Positions 36,480 to 45,663 of a stretch of 64,000 bases of DNA are shown piece by piece (the first letter of the stretch is position 1; every line of letters begins with the position of its first letter). A program made the position numbers and the translations under genes. Source of the stretch: Erythrobacter sp. Alg231-14 (lineage in GTDB: Bacteria; Pseudomonadota; Alphaproteobacteria; Sphingomonadales; Sphingomonadaceae); contig NZ_LT702999.1 in assembly GCF_900149685.1 (NCBI RefSeq), forward strand, positions 1,550,001-1,614,000, read 5' to 3'. Below the pieces are notes generated by a model, which searched no databases, had not been told where the DNA came from, and saw nothing but the letters and a program-made list of their open reading frames with translations.

Positions 36480-37712
36480 TCAATTCTGCGCCTTTTGCGA
36501 TGTCACCAGCCGACGCAAAGTCCCAAGAAAGCTCTTGAGTCCTTCTTTTACCGGCAACGATTTAAGGTTTTGGATCAGCAATAGATTATCATAGCTGGGT
36601 CGCGCTCTTCCAGCGACAGCCATGGCTGCGAGCCGGGTTGCAACCAACCCTTTTCGCTTCGCCTGATACGGCTGCATTTTGCGTATTTCGTCAGGCTCTA
36701 TCGATTGAGCGACAAGCGAGCCTCCATCAACCGCGCGGCGCACCAATGCTTCGCCTTTTTGTGTGCGAGTTAGGATGATGGTGCGGCCATCGCGTTCGTC
36801 AAACATCGGTTGATCATTGTCATCAAGATGCCAGCCATCGGCGCATGTGATGTCTGCAAATTCGCCAATACCGTCAGGGCAAATCTTGCAGCGGAATTGA
36901 AGATGCCGATTAAGGATACGCCCCCAACTGGTGTCGTAATCCATTTGCAATCGACGACCACCGCTCAATTCGGCAGTGGCAAATCCGGGCCATCCATCAC
37001 CACGATACCGAAACGCCGTCACATCATCTTCGTTGTCGACGCCCATTTCGCGGAGCAATTGCGTGGTCCCTCGATAACTCGGCACACCTCCGCACATAAA
37101 GGCGAGCATAAAGGCCACTTTGTCGTCTACACGCCGGTCATGGCGCGCAAGTTGGCGCAATGCGGCCACGTCACACGGCTTACCCACAAACGCGAAACGT
37201 CCCGGAGCATCCAACCGCGCCCCAATATCTTCAAGCGGTGACGAAGGCGCGTATCGCGAACCCGCAGCGTGAAAGACCTCATCGCTCTTAGAACTGATTG
37301 TCACCGCATTGCGAATAGGCGACGCCGGAGAGACGACGGTTTGCACCACATAATCGATTTCGCCGCTGTCGAGCAGGTGATTGAGGATCGCGGAGAGTCC
37401 GCCACCAGAAGAGGCATTCTGACGCAATTCTGGATCGCTGCTCCAGCCCAATCTTGCGGCGGCGAGTGGTCCCCAATTTGGGTGGTACGGTGCGTCAAAC
37501 TCTGACGGATCGTGCCGAATATTCACTCCGGGGCAGGTCGCATCGATCAATCGCGCTTGATCGGCGTCGATGGTTCTAACTTTTGTTGGCCGTCGAAATC
37601 CTTCGGAGGATTCCTGCATTACAATCGCGGAATCATCCGACGCGCCAATGCCCGCACACAGACCGCATCCCGAACAAAGTCCCCGATCTTTGATCGTGTC
37701 GATATCAAGCAT
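36480..37712 (-). CDS. FrhB-like iron-sulfur/flavin protein of EPS locus
   Basis: 410 residues from the ATG at 37712, which overlaps the previous gene by 8 nt. An in-frame TTG at 37745 is weaker. The N-terminal [4Fe-4S] motif RGLCSGCGLCAGIG and a second Cys region (FRCKICPDGIGEFADITCADGW) are typical of coenzyme F420 hydrogenase/dehydrogenase beta-subunit homologues. These often accompany polysaccharide pyruvyl-transferases in alphaproteobacterial EPS clusters. A redox role on the sugar or pyruvyl precursor is possible but unproven. Confidence 0.85.
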   Translation of the reverse strand: MLDIDTIKDRGLCSGCGLCAGIGASDDSAIVMQESSEGFRRPTKVRTIDADQARLIDATCPGVNIRHDPSEFDAPYHPNWGPLAAARLGWSSDPELRQNASSGGGLSAILNHLLDSGEIDYVVQTVVSPASPIRNAVTISSKSDEVFHAAGSRYAPSSPLEDIGARLDAPGRFAFVGKPCDVAALRQLARHDRRVDDKVAFMLAFMCGGVPSYRGTTQLLREMGVDNEDDVTAFRYRGDGWPGFATAELSGGRRLQMDYDTSWGRILNRHLQFRCKICPDGIGEFADITCADGWHLDDNDQPMFDERDGRTIILTRTQKGEALVRRAVDGGSLVAQSIEPDEIRKMQPYQAKRKGLVATRLAAMAVAGRARPSYDNLLLIQNLKSLPVKEGLKSFLGTLRRLVTSQKAQN

Positions 37713-38907
37713 CGGCGGCAACGCGTTCGGCGATCTTTTGATCAAGGAAAGTCGTGTAGGCTTTCAACCGCCGTTGCGCTTCTGCATTCGCAGCCACCGC
37801 TTCGGATCGGATCGCCGGCACATCATTCAATGCGGCCTCAAACCTTGCATAGACGGTCTCATCGTCATCTGAGGTCAGGTCAGAATTCCAATCATAGCCC
37901 AATGACCCGAACAGCCCACTAAATTTGCGGCTGTATCCCAGGGGAACGACCGCGGTACCCGACGACAGGGCAGCAATGGTCGCGTGCATCCGGCTACCGG
38001 CGAAAAGGTCCAGATTTGCGATGTAGCTTTTTGCTTCGGACGGACCGCTGAAACGAGCCGGCAATTTCGCGTCGGGATATCGCTCCTTCAAAACCTCAGA
38101 GACCGCATAATCGTCTTCGTACGGAGTAGCCGCAGCCAAAACGTGGGGGACAAGGTGCAATTCTACGCGTGGGTCCGACGACAATCGCTCAAGAATCCGA
38201 TCGATCAAAACCGGATAATCAACCGTCAGTTTAATCCGATCACCGGTCGCCAAATCGCGGCGATACATCAATGCAGAGACGTTAATGCCGACCTTGATCG
38301 GTCCATTCGCAAGGTCACGCCCTTCCTTGTCCGGCGCGGCCTGAAACGGCAGCGCGAATGCCACATCGGTGGTTAGCGATGATCGGTGCCCTTGCCCAAG
38401 ATCCTTCAAAATCTTGAACGATGGTTCGTCCCGGGCGAAAATTTGGTCGGTCATATTCATCACGCCAACCGCAGCGCTGCGTGCAGGGGCAGAATAGTAT
38501 GGACCAATTGTCTGCGGGCTCAAAACCAAGGCTGGTCCGGCCAACTTGGCCGCGATCTTGGACGCGATAATCAACCAATATCGGCGCGCCGCGTAGATGT
38601 CAGAGAAGCTATCGCCCCCACCAATGTCGAACACAATATCGCAGCGTCGGAATGTTCTGTGCAAATTTGAGAATGGGTTGGCCAATGCTTTGTAGCCGAC
38701 ATTTTCATAGTGGTTTTCAAACGCGATCTCGTGGCTGTAATCGAAGGCACCGCGTGCACCGGTTAAGTGAAAGACCGGGCGACGACCGGCCTTCTCCACG
38801 GCCGCGCCAATCAGATTAGCGTTCGCCACCGAAAGCGCACCAACACCAAGATTCTCATTCAAGAACGAATGCCACAACAGGCCGATATGCAGGGGTTTGT
38901 CGGTCAT
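37705..38907 (-). CDS. Polysaccharide pyruvyl transferase family protein
   Basis: 400 residues from the ATG at 38907, which shares 1 nt with the preceding stop (TAATG). The opening IGLLWHSFLNENLGVGALSVANANLI and the segments DIGGGDSFSDIYAARR, VLSPQTIGPYYS and FARDEPSFKIL are typical of the CsaB/PssM/WcaK family. The usual reaction is ketal pyruvylation of a sugar using phosphoenolpyruvate. It belongs to the rml operon and is followed by the FrhB-like gene. Confidence 0.9.
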   Translation of the reverse strand: MTDKPLHIGLLWHSFLNENLGVGALSVANANLIGAAVEKAGRRPVFHLTGARGAFDYSHEIAFENHYENVGYKALANPFSNLHRTFRRCDIVFDIGGGDSFSDIYAARRYWLIIASKIAAKLAGPALVLSPQTIGPYYSAPARSAAVGVMNMTDQIFARDEPSFKILKDLGQGHRSSLTTDVAFALPFQAAPDKEGRDLANGPIKVGINVSALMYRRDLATGDRIKLTVDYPVLIDRILERLSSDPRVELHLVPHVLAAATPYEDDYAVSEVLKERYPDAKLPARFSGPSEAKSYIANLDLFAGSRMHATIAALSSGTAVVPLGYSRKFSGLFGSLGYDWNSDLTSDDDETVYARFEAALNDVPAIRSEAVAANAEAQRRLKAYTTFLDQKIAERVAADA

Positions 38908-39977
38908 TATGCCGCGCCCTTCGCCCCGTCGGAAAGAAGCGGTCGCCACCATTCTTCATGCGTCAAATACCAACGCAACGTCTGTCTCAGACCCTCGTCA
39001 AAAGTGCGCGTCGCGCTGTATCCCAGCTCGTAGCGGGCCTTTGTTTCATCAATCGCATACCGCCGATCATGGCCGGCGCGATCGGTCACGAACGTCTTAA
39101 GGTTCTCGCTTTTTTGCCCCTTGGCCGCAGGCGCGTCGGGATATCGATCGGCCAAGCCGTCAATCTCTTCAAATGCCAAATCAGCCTCTCGGCAGATGGC
39201 ATCAATCACTTCCATATTGGGCAATTCTGCACCGCCGCCAATATTGTATGTTTCGCCCGGCTGGCCCTTAATCAAACACGCTTCGATGCCGCGACAATGA
39301 TCTTCCACGTGCAGCCAATCGCGCACATTCATGCCATCCCCATAAATCGGCAAATTCCGACCGGACAAAGCGTTGAGAAGGAACAGAGGGATCAGTTTTT
39401 CAGGATATTGGTATGGGCCGTAATTGTTGGAACAATTGCTCGTCGTGACGTCCAATCCGTAAGTGTGATGATAGGCCCGGACCAAATGATCGGAAGCAGC
39501 TTTCGATGCGGAGTATGGCGAGTTTGGAGCATAAGCCGTCGTCTCACTAAACGCTGGATCGTCATCACCCAGTGATCCATACACTTCATCGGTAGAGATA
39601 TGGTGGAAACGGTGGTCCTTGCCATCGCCGTCCAGCCAAACCGCGCGGGCCGCTTTCAAGAGGCTGTTCGTGCCTAAGATGTTGGTGTCGATAAAAGCAT
39701 CGGGTCCTGTGATTGAACGATCGACGTGGCTTTCCGCTGCAAAGTGAACAATCGTCTGAATGTCGCGATCGCGCAGGAGTTTTTCGACAAGGTCTTGATT
39801 GCGAATATCACCCACGATCAATTCCGCATGCGGCGCCCCCGCAATCGTTGAACGGTTGCCGGCATAAGTGAGCGCGTCGAGGACAATCAACTGATCGTCC
39901 GGATGCCGCTCATTCCAATAATGGACGAAGTTGCCGCCAATAAAACCGGCGCCACCGGTGACAAGTAAATTAGCCAA
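38907..39977 (-). CDS. rfbB: dTDP-glucose 4,6-dehydratase
   Basis: 356 residues from a TTG at 39977 (LANLLVTGGAGFIGGNFVHYW), preceded by AGAGGA and overlapping the rmlD stop. The 90-nt upstream extension lacks family similarity. Rossmann motif TGGAGFIGG, VHFAAESHVDRSI, and the catalytic YSASKAASDH together with STDEVYGSL confirm RmlB. It converts dTDP-glucose to the 4-keto-6-deoxy sugar, step two of dTDP-L-rhamnose synthesis. Confidence 0.95.
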   Translation of the reverse strand: MANLLVTGGAGFIGGNFVHYWNERHPDDQLIVLDALTYAGNRSTIAGAPHAELIVGDIRNQDLVEKLLRDRDIQTIVHFAAESHVDRSITGPDAFIDTNILGTNSLLKAARAVWLDGDGKDHRFHHISTDEVYGSLGDDDPAFSETTAYAPNSPYSASKAASDHLVRAYHHTYGLDVTTSNCSNNYGPYQYPEKLIPLFLLNALSGRNLPIYGDGMNVRDWLHVEDHCRGIEACLIKGQPGETYNIGGGAELPNMEVIDAICREADLAFEEIDGLADRYPDAPAAKGQKSENLKTFVTDRAGHDRRYAIDETKARYELGYSATRTFDEGLRQTLRWYLTHEEWWRPLLSDGAKGAA

Positions 39978-40827
39978 GTGCTGCTTCCTCTTTAAGCATT
40001 TTGCGCAGATTTTCGCGCCAATGGACCGGCGTTGTTTTGAGCGTTTCCAGCGTCGCGGAACAATCAAGCACCGAGTAGGCCGGGCGCGACGCGGGTGTTG
40101 GGTAGTCGGCGGTCGTGATCGGATTGATCGTTGGAATATCTTTGATCAGGCCCAGCTCTTGCGCGTCTTGCGCGATCGCAACGGCAAATTCATGCCAGCT
40201 TATCGATCCGTCGTCGGTGTGATGATATGTGCCAGTGGCACCGGCATCGACCAAGCCCCAAATGGTTTGCGCCAAACCACTGGCCCAAGTTGGCGAGCCA
40301 ATCTGATCCGCTACCACGCCCAACGTATCGCGTTCGTTCATCAATCGAATCATGGTGCGCACGAAATTTGCCCCGCCCGCTTCGTAGACCCACGCCGTCC
40401 GAACCAACAGATCGGCGTTTCGCAAATGGTCCTCGCCGGCGGCTTTCGTCCGGCCATAGACGCTAATCGGGGCGCGTTGGTCATCGGGTCTATAAGGCTT
40501 GGAGGATGTTCCATCGAAGACAAAATCGGTTGAAACGTGAACGAGCTTTCCGCCTTGCCGCTCCATCGCATTTGCCATCAACAAGACGGCATCGGCGTTG
40601 ATCGCCTGTGCGAGTTCTTCGTCGCTCTCCGCCTTATCAACGGCGGTGTAAGCAGCCGCGTTGATGATAAGATCAGGAGATTCAGCGTCTAACTTAGCGG
40701 ACAGCATCGCTGCGTCTGTTAGGTCAACATCGTCGACATCAATTGCAGTGATTTCGGCATGCGATGGGGCCTGCCGTTGAAGCGCGCCGCCCAATTGTCC
40801 GCCCGCACCTGTGATCAGAACCTTCAT
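39970..40827 (-). CDS. rfbD: dTDP-4-dehydrorhamnose reductase
   Basis: 285 residues. Motifs include VLITGAGGQLGGALQRQ, NAAAYTAVDKAE, VSTDFVFDGTSSKPYRPDDQRAPISVYGRTKAAGE and LVRTAWVYEAGGANFVRTM. It performs the last step, NADPH reduction to dTDP-L-rhamnose. Its stop overlaps the start of the rmlB gene by 8 nt. The promoter for this operon presumably lies upstream of rmlA near 42.3-42.4 kb. Confidence 0.95.
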   Translation of the reverse strand: MKVLITGAGGQLGGALQRQAPSHAEITAIDVDDVDLTDAAMLSAKLDAESPDLIINAAAYTAVDKAESDEELAQAINADAVLLMANAMERQGGKLVHVSTDFVFDGTSSKPYRPDDQRAPISVYGRTKAAGEDHLRNADLLVRTAWVYEAGGANFVRTMIRLMNERDTLGVVADQIGSPTWASGLAQTIWGLVDAGATGTYHHTDDGSISWHEFAVAIAQDAQELGLIKDIPTINPITTADYPTPASRPAYSVLDCSATLETLKTTPVHWRENLRKMLKEEAALG

Positions 40828-40851
40828 GCCAAACCCCTTACCCTGACCCGG

Positions 40852-41397
40852 TCATGCAAACGATGGTATATCGGCCAAGGCAAGACCGAACGCATCTTTA
40901 TCGGATATGATCGGATCGAGATCGCTGACCGGCCATTCAATACCAACGGATGGATCATCCCACGCCAATGTATGTTCCGCCTGCGGAGCATAAGGTGCGG
41001 TGCATTTGTATAGGAAATCGGTGTCGTCGCTAAGCGTAAGGAAACCGTGCGCGAACCCTTCGGGCACCCAAAACATCCGGTTGTTCGCGGCCGACAATTC
41101 AACGCCGGTCCATTTGCCGAAATGCGCAGATGACTTTCTCAAATCCACCGCCACATCGAAAACAGCGCCGCGCGCCACGCGGACCAATTTCCCTTGCGGA
41201 CCAGGATTCTGAAAATGCAGGCCCCGCAACACGCCCTTTTGTGAATGGCTGTGATTGTCCTGGACAAAGGAGAAATCCAAACCGGCATCGCGAAACCCGG
41301 CCTCATTCCATGTTTCCATAAAAAAGCCACGCGCATCGCCGAACACGCGAGGTTCAATGATCAATGGGCCTGGAATGTCTGTTTCAATGATGTTCAA
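40852..41397 (-). CDS. rfbC: dTDP-4-dehydrorhamnose 3,5-epimerase
   Basis: 181 residues with the RmlC cupin: [46 protein letters not shown] and [14 protein letters not shown]. The catalytic His (H of LRGLHFQ) and the [10 protein letters not shown] motif are present. The start overlaps the rmlA stop in ATGA. It epimerises C3 and C5 of the 4-keto intermediate. Confidence 0.95.
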   Translation of the reverse strand: MNIIETDIPGPLIIEPRVFGDARGFFMETWNEAGFRDAGLDFSFVQDNHSHSQKGVLRGLHFQNPGPQGKLVRVARGAVFDVAVDLRKSSAHFGKWTGVELSAANNRMFWVPEGFAHGFLTLSDDTDFLYKCTAPYAPQAEHTLAWDDPSVGIEWPVSDLDPIISDKDAFGLALADIPSFA

Positions 41398-42284
41398 GGC
41401 AGCACCGGTCGTTCGAGCAGACTTAGCAAATATTCGCCGTAACCCGATTTGCGCAAAGGTTCTGCGATCGCCGCAAGCTCGCTGTCGCTAATGAACCCTT
41501 GGCTCCACGCGATCTCTTCGGGACAGGCGATTTTGAGGCCCTGACGCTCTTCTGTGATCCGCACATATGTTGCGGCGTCCAACAAGGATGCATGGGTGCC
41601 AGTATCAAGCCATGCATATCCTCGACCCATGATTTCAACCGACATCGCACCTTCATCAAGGTAAAGTCGATTCAGGTCGGTTATCTCCAATTCACCGCGC
41701 GCAGAAGGCGCAAGATCACGAGCACGATCAACGACGGTATCGTCGTAAAAATAGAGCCCCGTAACCGCGTAATTCGATTTGGGCACAGCCGGTTTTTCTT
41801 CGATTGAAACCGCTTTCCCAGATCCATCAAATTCCACCACGCCAAACGCTTGGGGATCGTTGACGCGATAGGCAAAGACGGTGGATCCGTTCTCCCTCGC
41901 ATTGGCGTTCCGCAAAAGATCGGGCAGTCCATGCCCGTAAAAGATGTTGTCGCCCAAGATCAGAGCGCTCGGCCCGCCGGCGACAAAGTCGGCGCCGATG
42001 TGAAACGCCTGTGCCAAACCTTCGGGCCGGGGTTGTTCGGCATATGATAGATTGACGCCAAAGGCCGATCCATCGCCCAAAACCCGCTGAAATTGGCCCG
42101 CGTCCTCTGGCGTGGTGATAATCAAAATGTCTTGAATCCCCGCAAGCATCAACGTGCTCAACGGGTAATAAATCATTGGCTTGTCGAAAATCGGCATGAG
42201 CTGTTTCGAAACGCCCTTTGTGAGCGGATACAGCCGTGTTCCTGATCCCCCTGCCAGAATGATGCCTTTACGTGGTTTTCCCAC
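41394..42284 (-). CDS. rfbA: Glucose-1-phosphate thymidylyltransferase
   Basis: 296 residues from the GTG at 42284, preceded by AAGGGCGGGG. An extension to 42377 adds 31 unrelated residues. The nucleotide-binding motif [36 protein letters not shown] and [33 protein letters not shown] segments identify RmlA. It makes dTDP-glucose from Glc-1-P and dTTP, the first step of the rhamnose pathway. It is the first gene of a seven-gene minus-strand operon ending at the acyltransferase. Confidence 0.95.
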   Translation of the reverse strand: MGKPRKGIILAGGSGTRLYPLTKGVSKQLMPIFDKPMIYYPLSTLMLAGIQDILIITTPEDAGQFQRVLGDGSAFGVNLSYAEQPRPEGLAQAFHIGADFVAGGPSALILGDNIFYGHGLPDLLRNANARENGSTVFAYRVNDPQAFGVVEFDGSGKAVSIEEKPAVPKSNYAVTGLYFYDDTVVDRARDLAPSARGELEITDLNRLYLDEGAMSVEIMGRGYAWLDTGTHASLLDAATYVRITEERQGLKIACPEEIAWSQGFISDSELAAIAEPLRKSGYGEYLLSLLERPVLP

Positions 42285-42502
42285 TGTCCCCGCCCTTAAA
42301 TTCTGTGCCTGTAGAATGCTTGTCGCATTGCAGCATGCCCCATAGTGGTCAACACCTAATCGCGACCGGCGACGCATGGCACGTGGTGCGTATCGCCTGA
42401 ACGCTGGTCAAACTGCGCCATTTGGCCCATTACGGCACAGCGCCGCGCACTTTGCGCACAATCAACCGCCACCCAAACTTCGGATCAACCACAGCGAAAC
42501 AC

Positions 42503-43660
42503 ATGATGGATACGTCATCAATTGATGGGTTTCTGGCGGAGACAGTGCGCGGATTGCGTGGGGGTGTGCCCCCGGTTTGGCCATCGGGCGAAACAGTGGA
42601 TTGGCGGGCCGTTTGGTCACGCATCGATTACCACGGCGTCCCTTTGCTGCTCCATTCATCCAAGGATCGCCTTGTCGGCTGGCCCGACGCATTGTTGGAC
42701 CGGATTGTCGAAGAGGCGCGATTGATCGTCTTGTGGGAAACAACCCATCGCGATGCAGTCACCAAAATTCTCACTGCGCTACACGAAGCCGGCATTGATG
42801 CCATCGTGATGAAAGGGACGGCGCTGGCCTATTCCTTTCACAATGACCCGGCGATCCGCCGCAGGGGCGACACCGATTTACTGGTCCGCCCGCGCGATCA
42901 AGAACGCACAAGAGCGATTTTCCGCGACCTAGGATGGTACAAGCGAGACGACCCTCACGGATTGTATCATCAAGAAGGATGGCTGCACGATGCGGCGGGA
43001 TTCTTCGTCCATTCCATCGATTTGCATTGGGAACCCACGGACAAGCCCGTCTTGCACAATGTCTTGCCGATTGATGGGTTCTTCGATCGAAAACACGCGG
43101 TTTCACGACTTGGCGTAGGCGCATTTCGCCCGGATGTTGCGATCATGTTGGTCCACGCCACGACCAATCAGAAATGGCACGCTCAACACGGGTATGATGC
43201 AGAAGACGGACGGTTGACCGGGCCAAGGCGGCTTTTGTGGTCCGTTGATTTCGATCTTCTGGTCCAGAACATGGCAATCGATGATTGGGAACGGCTCATC
43301 TCACATTGTTCTCGCGTGAAAATTGGCCCTCTCGTTGCCGAAGCTTTGATCGGAGCGGCGGCGGATTTGGGCACCGTACTGCCCGATGACGCGATGGCGA
43401 TCCTACGCGGTGGAGAGCTTGACCCGGGCATTCAGACCTATTTCACCGATCCAGATAGCCTGAGCCAATTCTGGCTCGACCTAAACAGCACCCCTGGCGC
43501 GGCAAAAAAGATACAACTTATCATGCACCGCGCGTTTGCTCCGCGCGACCATTTGTTGGAAAAGTATCCCTCAGCGAAAGGATGGCCGACTTTGTTGTTA
43601 CAAGGACGGATGTGGGTTGAAACAATCGGACGCCTGATCAGGCGCAAAGGTGCAGAATGA
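42503..43660 (+). CDS. Family-5 nucleotidyltransferase of the lasso locus
   Basis: 385 residues from the ATG at 42503 (42506 also possible). It carries the NTP_transf_5 signature GIDAIVMKGTALAYSFHNDPAIRRRGDTDLLVRPRD, with the GDTD acidic motif at residues 122-125 acting as the metal-binding pair, and SIDLHWEPTD downstream. Such proteins recur in lasso-peptide loci with kinases. In pseudomycoidin, as I recall, a related enzyme adds sugar to the phosphorylated tail. Its stop overlaps the exporter start in ATGA. The substrate here is unknown. Confidence 0.82.
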   Translation: MMDTSSIDGFLAETVRGLRGGVPPVWPSGETVDWRAVWSRIDYHGVPLLLHSSKDRLVGWPDALLDRIVEEARLIVLWETTHRDAVTKILTALHEAGIDAIVMKGTALAYSFHNDPAIRRRGDTDLLVRPRDQERTRAIFRDLGWYKRDDPHGLYHQEGWLHDAAGFFVHSIDLHWEPTDKPVLHNVLPIDGFFDRKHAVSRLGVGAFRPDVAIMLVHATTNQKWHAQHGYDAEDGRLTGPRRLLWSVDFDLLVQNMAIDDWERLISHCSRVKIGPLVAEALIGAAADLGTVLPDDAMAILRGGELDPGIQTYFTDPDSLSQFWLDLNSTPGAAKKIQLIMHRAFAPRDHLLEKYPSAKGWPTLLLQGRMWVETIGRLIRRKGAE

Positions 43661-45333
43661 GCGTCGGTTTCTGGCTAGAATGGGCACGGCGATTCCGGTG
43701 GCAATTGGCATGGATTAGCGGCCTCACCATCCTCAGCTCCGCGGCAACATTGGTCGTCCCATGGATCGCTGCGCAAATCTTAGGTGGCCTGTTTTCACCT
43801 GAGACCGGCGATACCTCCAGCGTGAACATCTCTCAATTGCTCGCAATTTTGATCGGCGTGCTTGTCGCGCTGACCATTTTGAATGTGGCCGCGTCGATCC
43901 TGTCTGAACGGTCGTCCACCACCATCCTGACAGAGCTGCGAAAACGCATCTACAACCATGTGCAGATGATGCAATTGGGCTTTCACGATGCAGCGCGGCG
44001 TGGCGATATACTCGCGCTGACATCCTATGAAGTCGGCAATCTCAGCGACTTTCTAGCCGGCACGATCGCCAATGCTCCGGCCATGATTTTGACCGCTATT
44101 GGGGCGATCCTCGTTTTGTTCTGGATTGATCCTGTGATGGCGATGATTGTGCCGCTGCTGATCCCGATATTCGTCGTGATGATGAAACTTGCCGGGCGGC
44201 GCCTGCGCGAGGTGTCGGGAAGGGTTCGTGCTGCTGAGGTTGAACTGATCGCGATCGCAGAGCGCGATTTGGAAATGCTCCCTGCGATAAAAGCCTACGC
44301 AACAGAGGAACATCACAGGGCAGAATTTGCAGAAGCGGCCGAGAATTCACGCGCGTTGGCCGTGGATCAAGCGACCCTCAACGCTTTTATAGGCCCGCTT
44401 ATGGCGTTGGTTGCTGCGCTTGCGGCCATCGCCGTATTGGTCGTCGCCAGCGAGCAATTGCTGCAAGAGGGCAATTCCCCCGGAGAGCTGTTCGCGTTCT
44501 TGCTGTACGCCGCGCTCTTGACGCGCCCTGTTGGCGCGCTCGCCAATATGTACGGTTCATACCAAATGGCGCGAGGGACTTTGGCCCGTCTTGAGGATAT
44601 TCTCGCGCTCGCGCCTGAGCCCGGCCATGACAAAGGCCTTCGGTTGAATAGGGCGAAAGGCGCAATTGAATTGGAAGGAGTGGAATTCCGCTATCCGGGA
44701 CGAGATCCCGTGTTGAGCGGATTGAGCCTCGCGATTGCTCCGGGTGAAATCGTCGCAATGACGGGTGATAACGGGGTGGGTAAATCGACCCTCGTTAGGT
44801 TGCTGTTGCGGCTTTATTCGGCGGATGCCGGGACGATCGCTTTGGATGGGACCGATATCACCCATATTCAGGTGCAAGATCTGCGTCGCCAATTTGGCTA
44901 TGTCCCGCAACGCGCGCTTTTGTTCAACGGGACCATCGCGGACAACATCGCGTTCGGTCAGGCGGCCGATCGCCGTGATGCGACGATCGCCAACGCCGCC
45001 CGTCTGGCTCAAGCAGAAGAGTTTATCATGGCTCTACCAGACGGATTCGATACCGAAATCGGCGATCACGGCGTGCGTTTGTCGGGCGGTCAACGGCAAC
45101 GCATTGCCTTGGCCAGGGCGCTGTATCGCGATCCTCCCATCTACATCTTGGACGAAGCAACAAGCATGTATGACCTCGAGAGTGAGGCGGCGTTTGTCGA
45201 AAGCTGTGTTGATTCGTTAAAAGGGCGAACCGTGATCATCATCACCCACCGACCCGCCAGCTTGGCGTTGGCAGATAGAGTGTTGAATATGAGTGCCACC
45301 GGAGTGACCCAAATTGCCGCGAAAGGCGATTAG
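43657..45333 (+). CDS. Lasso-peptide ABC exporter (fused TMD-NBD)
   Basis: 558 residues: six transmembrane helices (first WISGLTILSSAATLVVPWIAAQIL) and a C-terminal nucleotide-binding domain. Walker A GDNGVGKST is at 370-378, the signature LSGGQRQR near 475 and Walker B IYILDEATSMYD. The switch His lies in ITHRPASLALADRV. It is an MsbA-like homodimeric exporter, probably the lasso D protein giving secretion and self-immunity. It overlaps the nucleotidyltransferase gene by 4 nt, and its 3' end overlaps the convergent PqqD-like gene by 4 nt. Confidence 0.88.
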   Translation: MSVGFWLEWARRFRWQLAWISGLTILSSAATLVVPWIAAQILGGLFSPETGDTSSVNISQLLAILIGVLVALTILNVAASILSERSSTTILTELRKRIYNHVQMMQLGFHDAARRGDILALTSYEVGNLSDFLAGTIANAPAMILTAIGAILVLFWIDPVMAMIVPLLIPIFVVMMKLAGRRLREVSGRVRAAEVELIAIAERDLEMLPAIKAYATEEHHRAEFAEAAENSRALAVDQATLNAFIGPLMALVAALAAIAVLVVASEQLLQEGNSPGELFAFLLYAALLTRPVGALANMYGSYQMARGTLARLEDILALAPEPGHDKGLRLNRAKGAIELEGVEFRYPGRDPVLSGLSLAIAPGEIVAMTGDNGVGKSTLVRLLLRLYSADAGTIALDGTDITHIQVQDLRRQFGYVPQRALLFNGTIADNIAFGQAADRRDATIANAARLAQAEEFIMALPDGFDTEIGDHGVRLSGGQRQRIALARALYRDPPIYILDEATSMYDLESEAAFVESCVDSLKGRTVIIITHRPASLALADRVLNMSATGVTQIAAKGD

Positions 45334-45611
45334 GCGGTTTCGGCCGCGATCAATTTTTGATCCTGCAATTGTTGAGCAAGGGCGATCAGATCGGCCTCAA
45401 TCTGTTGAGCAGGGGCGTTGAATTCGCTCTCGATGCAGTCGCACAATTCTTTCAAAGTGTGCGGACGCTCCGAAAGCAATTCCCAAATCCGTCCGCCAAC
45501 CGTGTCCAAGCCAAAATACTGGCCGCTGGTTAGGTCGAGCAGAACCATTTCGCCGCCCACCTCGCGCGCTACAACGTCATCGGTGACTGTAAATCGATCG
45601 CTTAGCTGCAT
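45330..45611 (-). CDS. Lasso B1 protein: PqqD-like leader-recognition (RRE) protein
   Basis: 93 residues: DRFTVTDDVVAREVGGEMVLLDLTSGQYFGLDTVGGRIWELLSERPHTLKELCDCIESEF. This is the PqqD winged fold with the conserved LDLxSGxYFGLDxVGxxIWxLL pattern. In split lasso systems the B1 protein binds the leader (YxxP region) and presents it to the B2 protease. The gene follows the HPr-kinase-like gene on the same strand after 52 nt. Confidence 0.93.
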   Translation of the reverse strand: MQLSDRFTVTDDVVAREVGGEMVLLDLTSGQYFGLDTVGGRIWELLSERPHTLKELCDCIESEFNAPAQQIEADLIALAQQLQDQKLIAAETA

Positions 45612-45663
45612 GAGCAGACCACTTTACCCCTAATCCTGCGCACAAACCGCGCCCCATTTTGTT

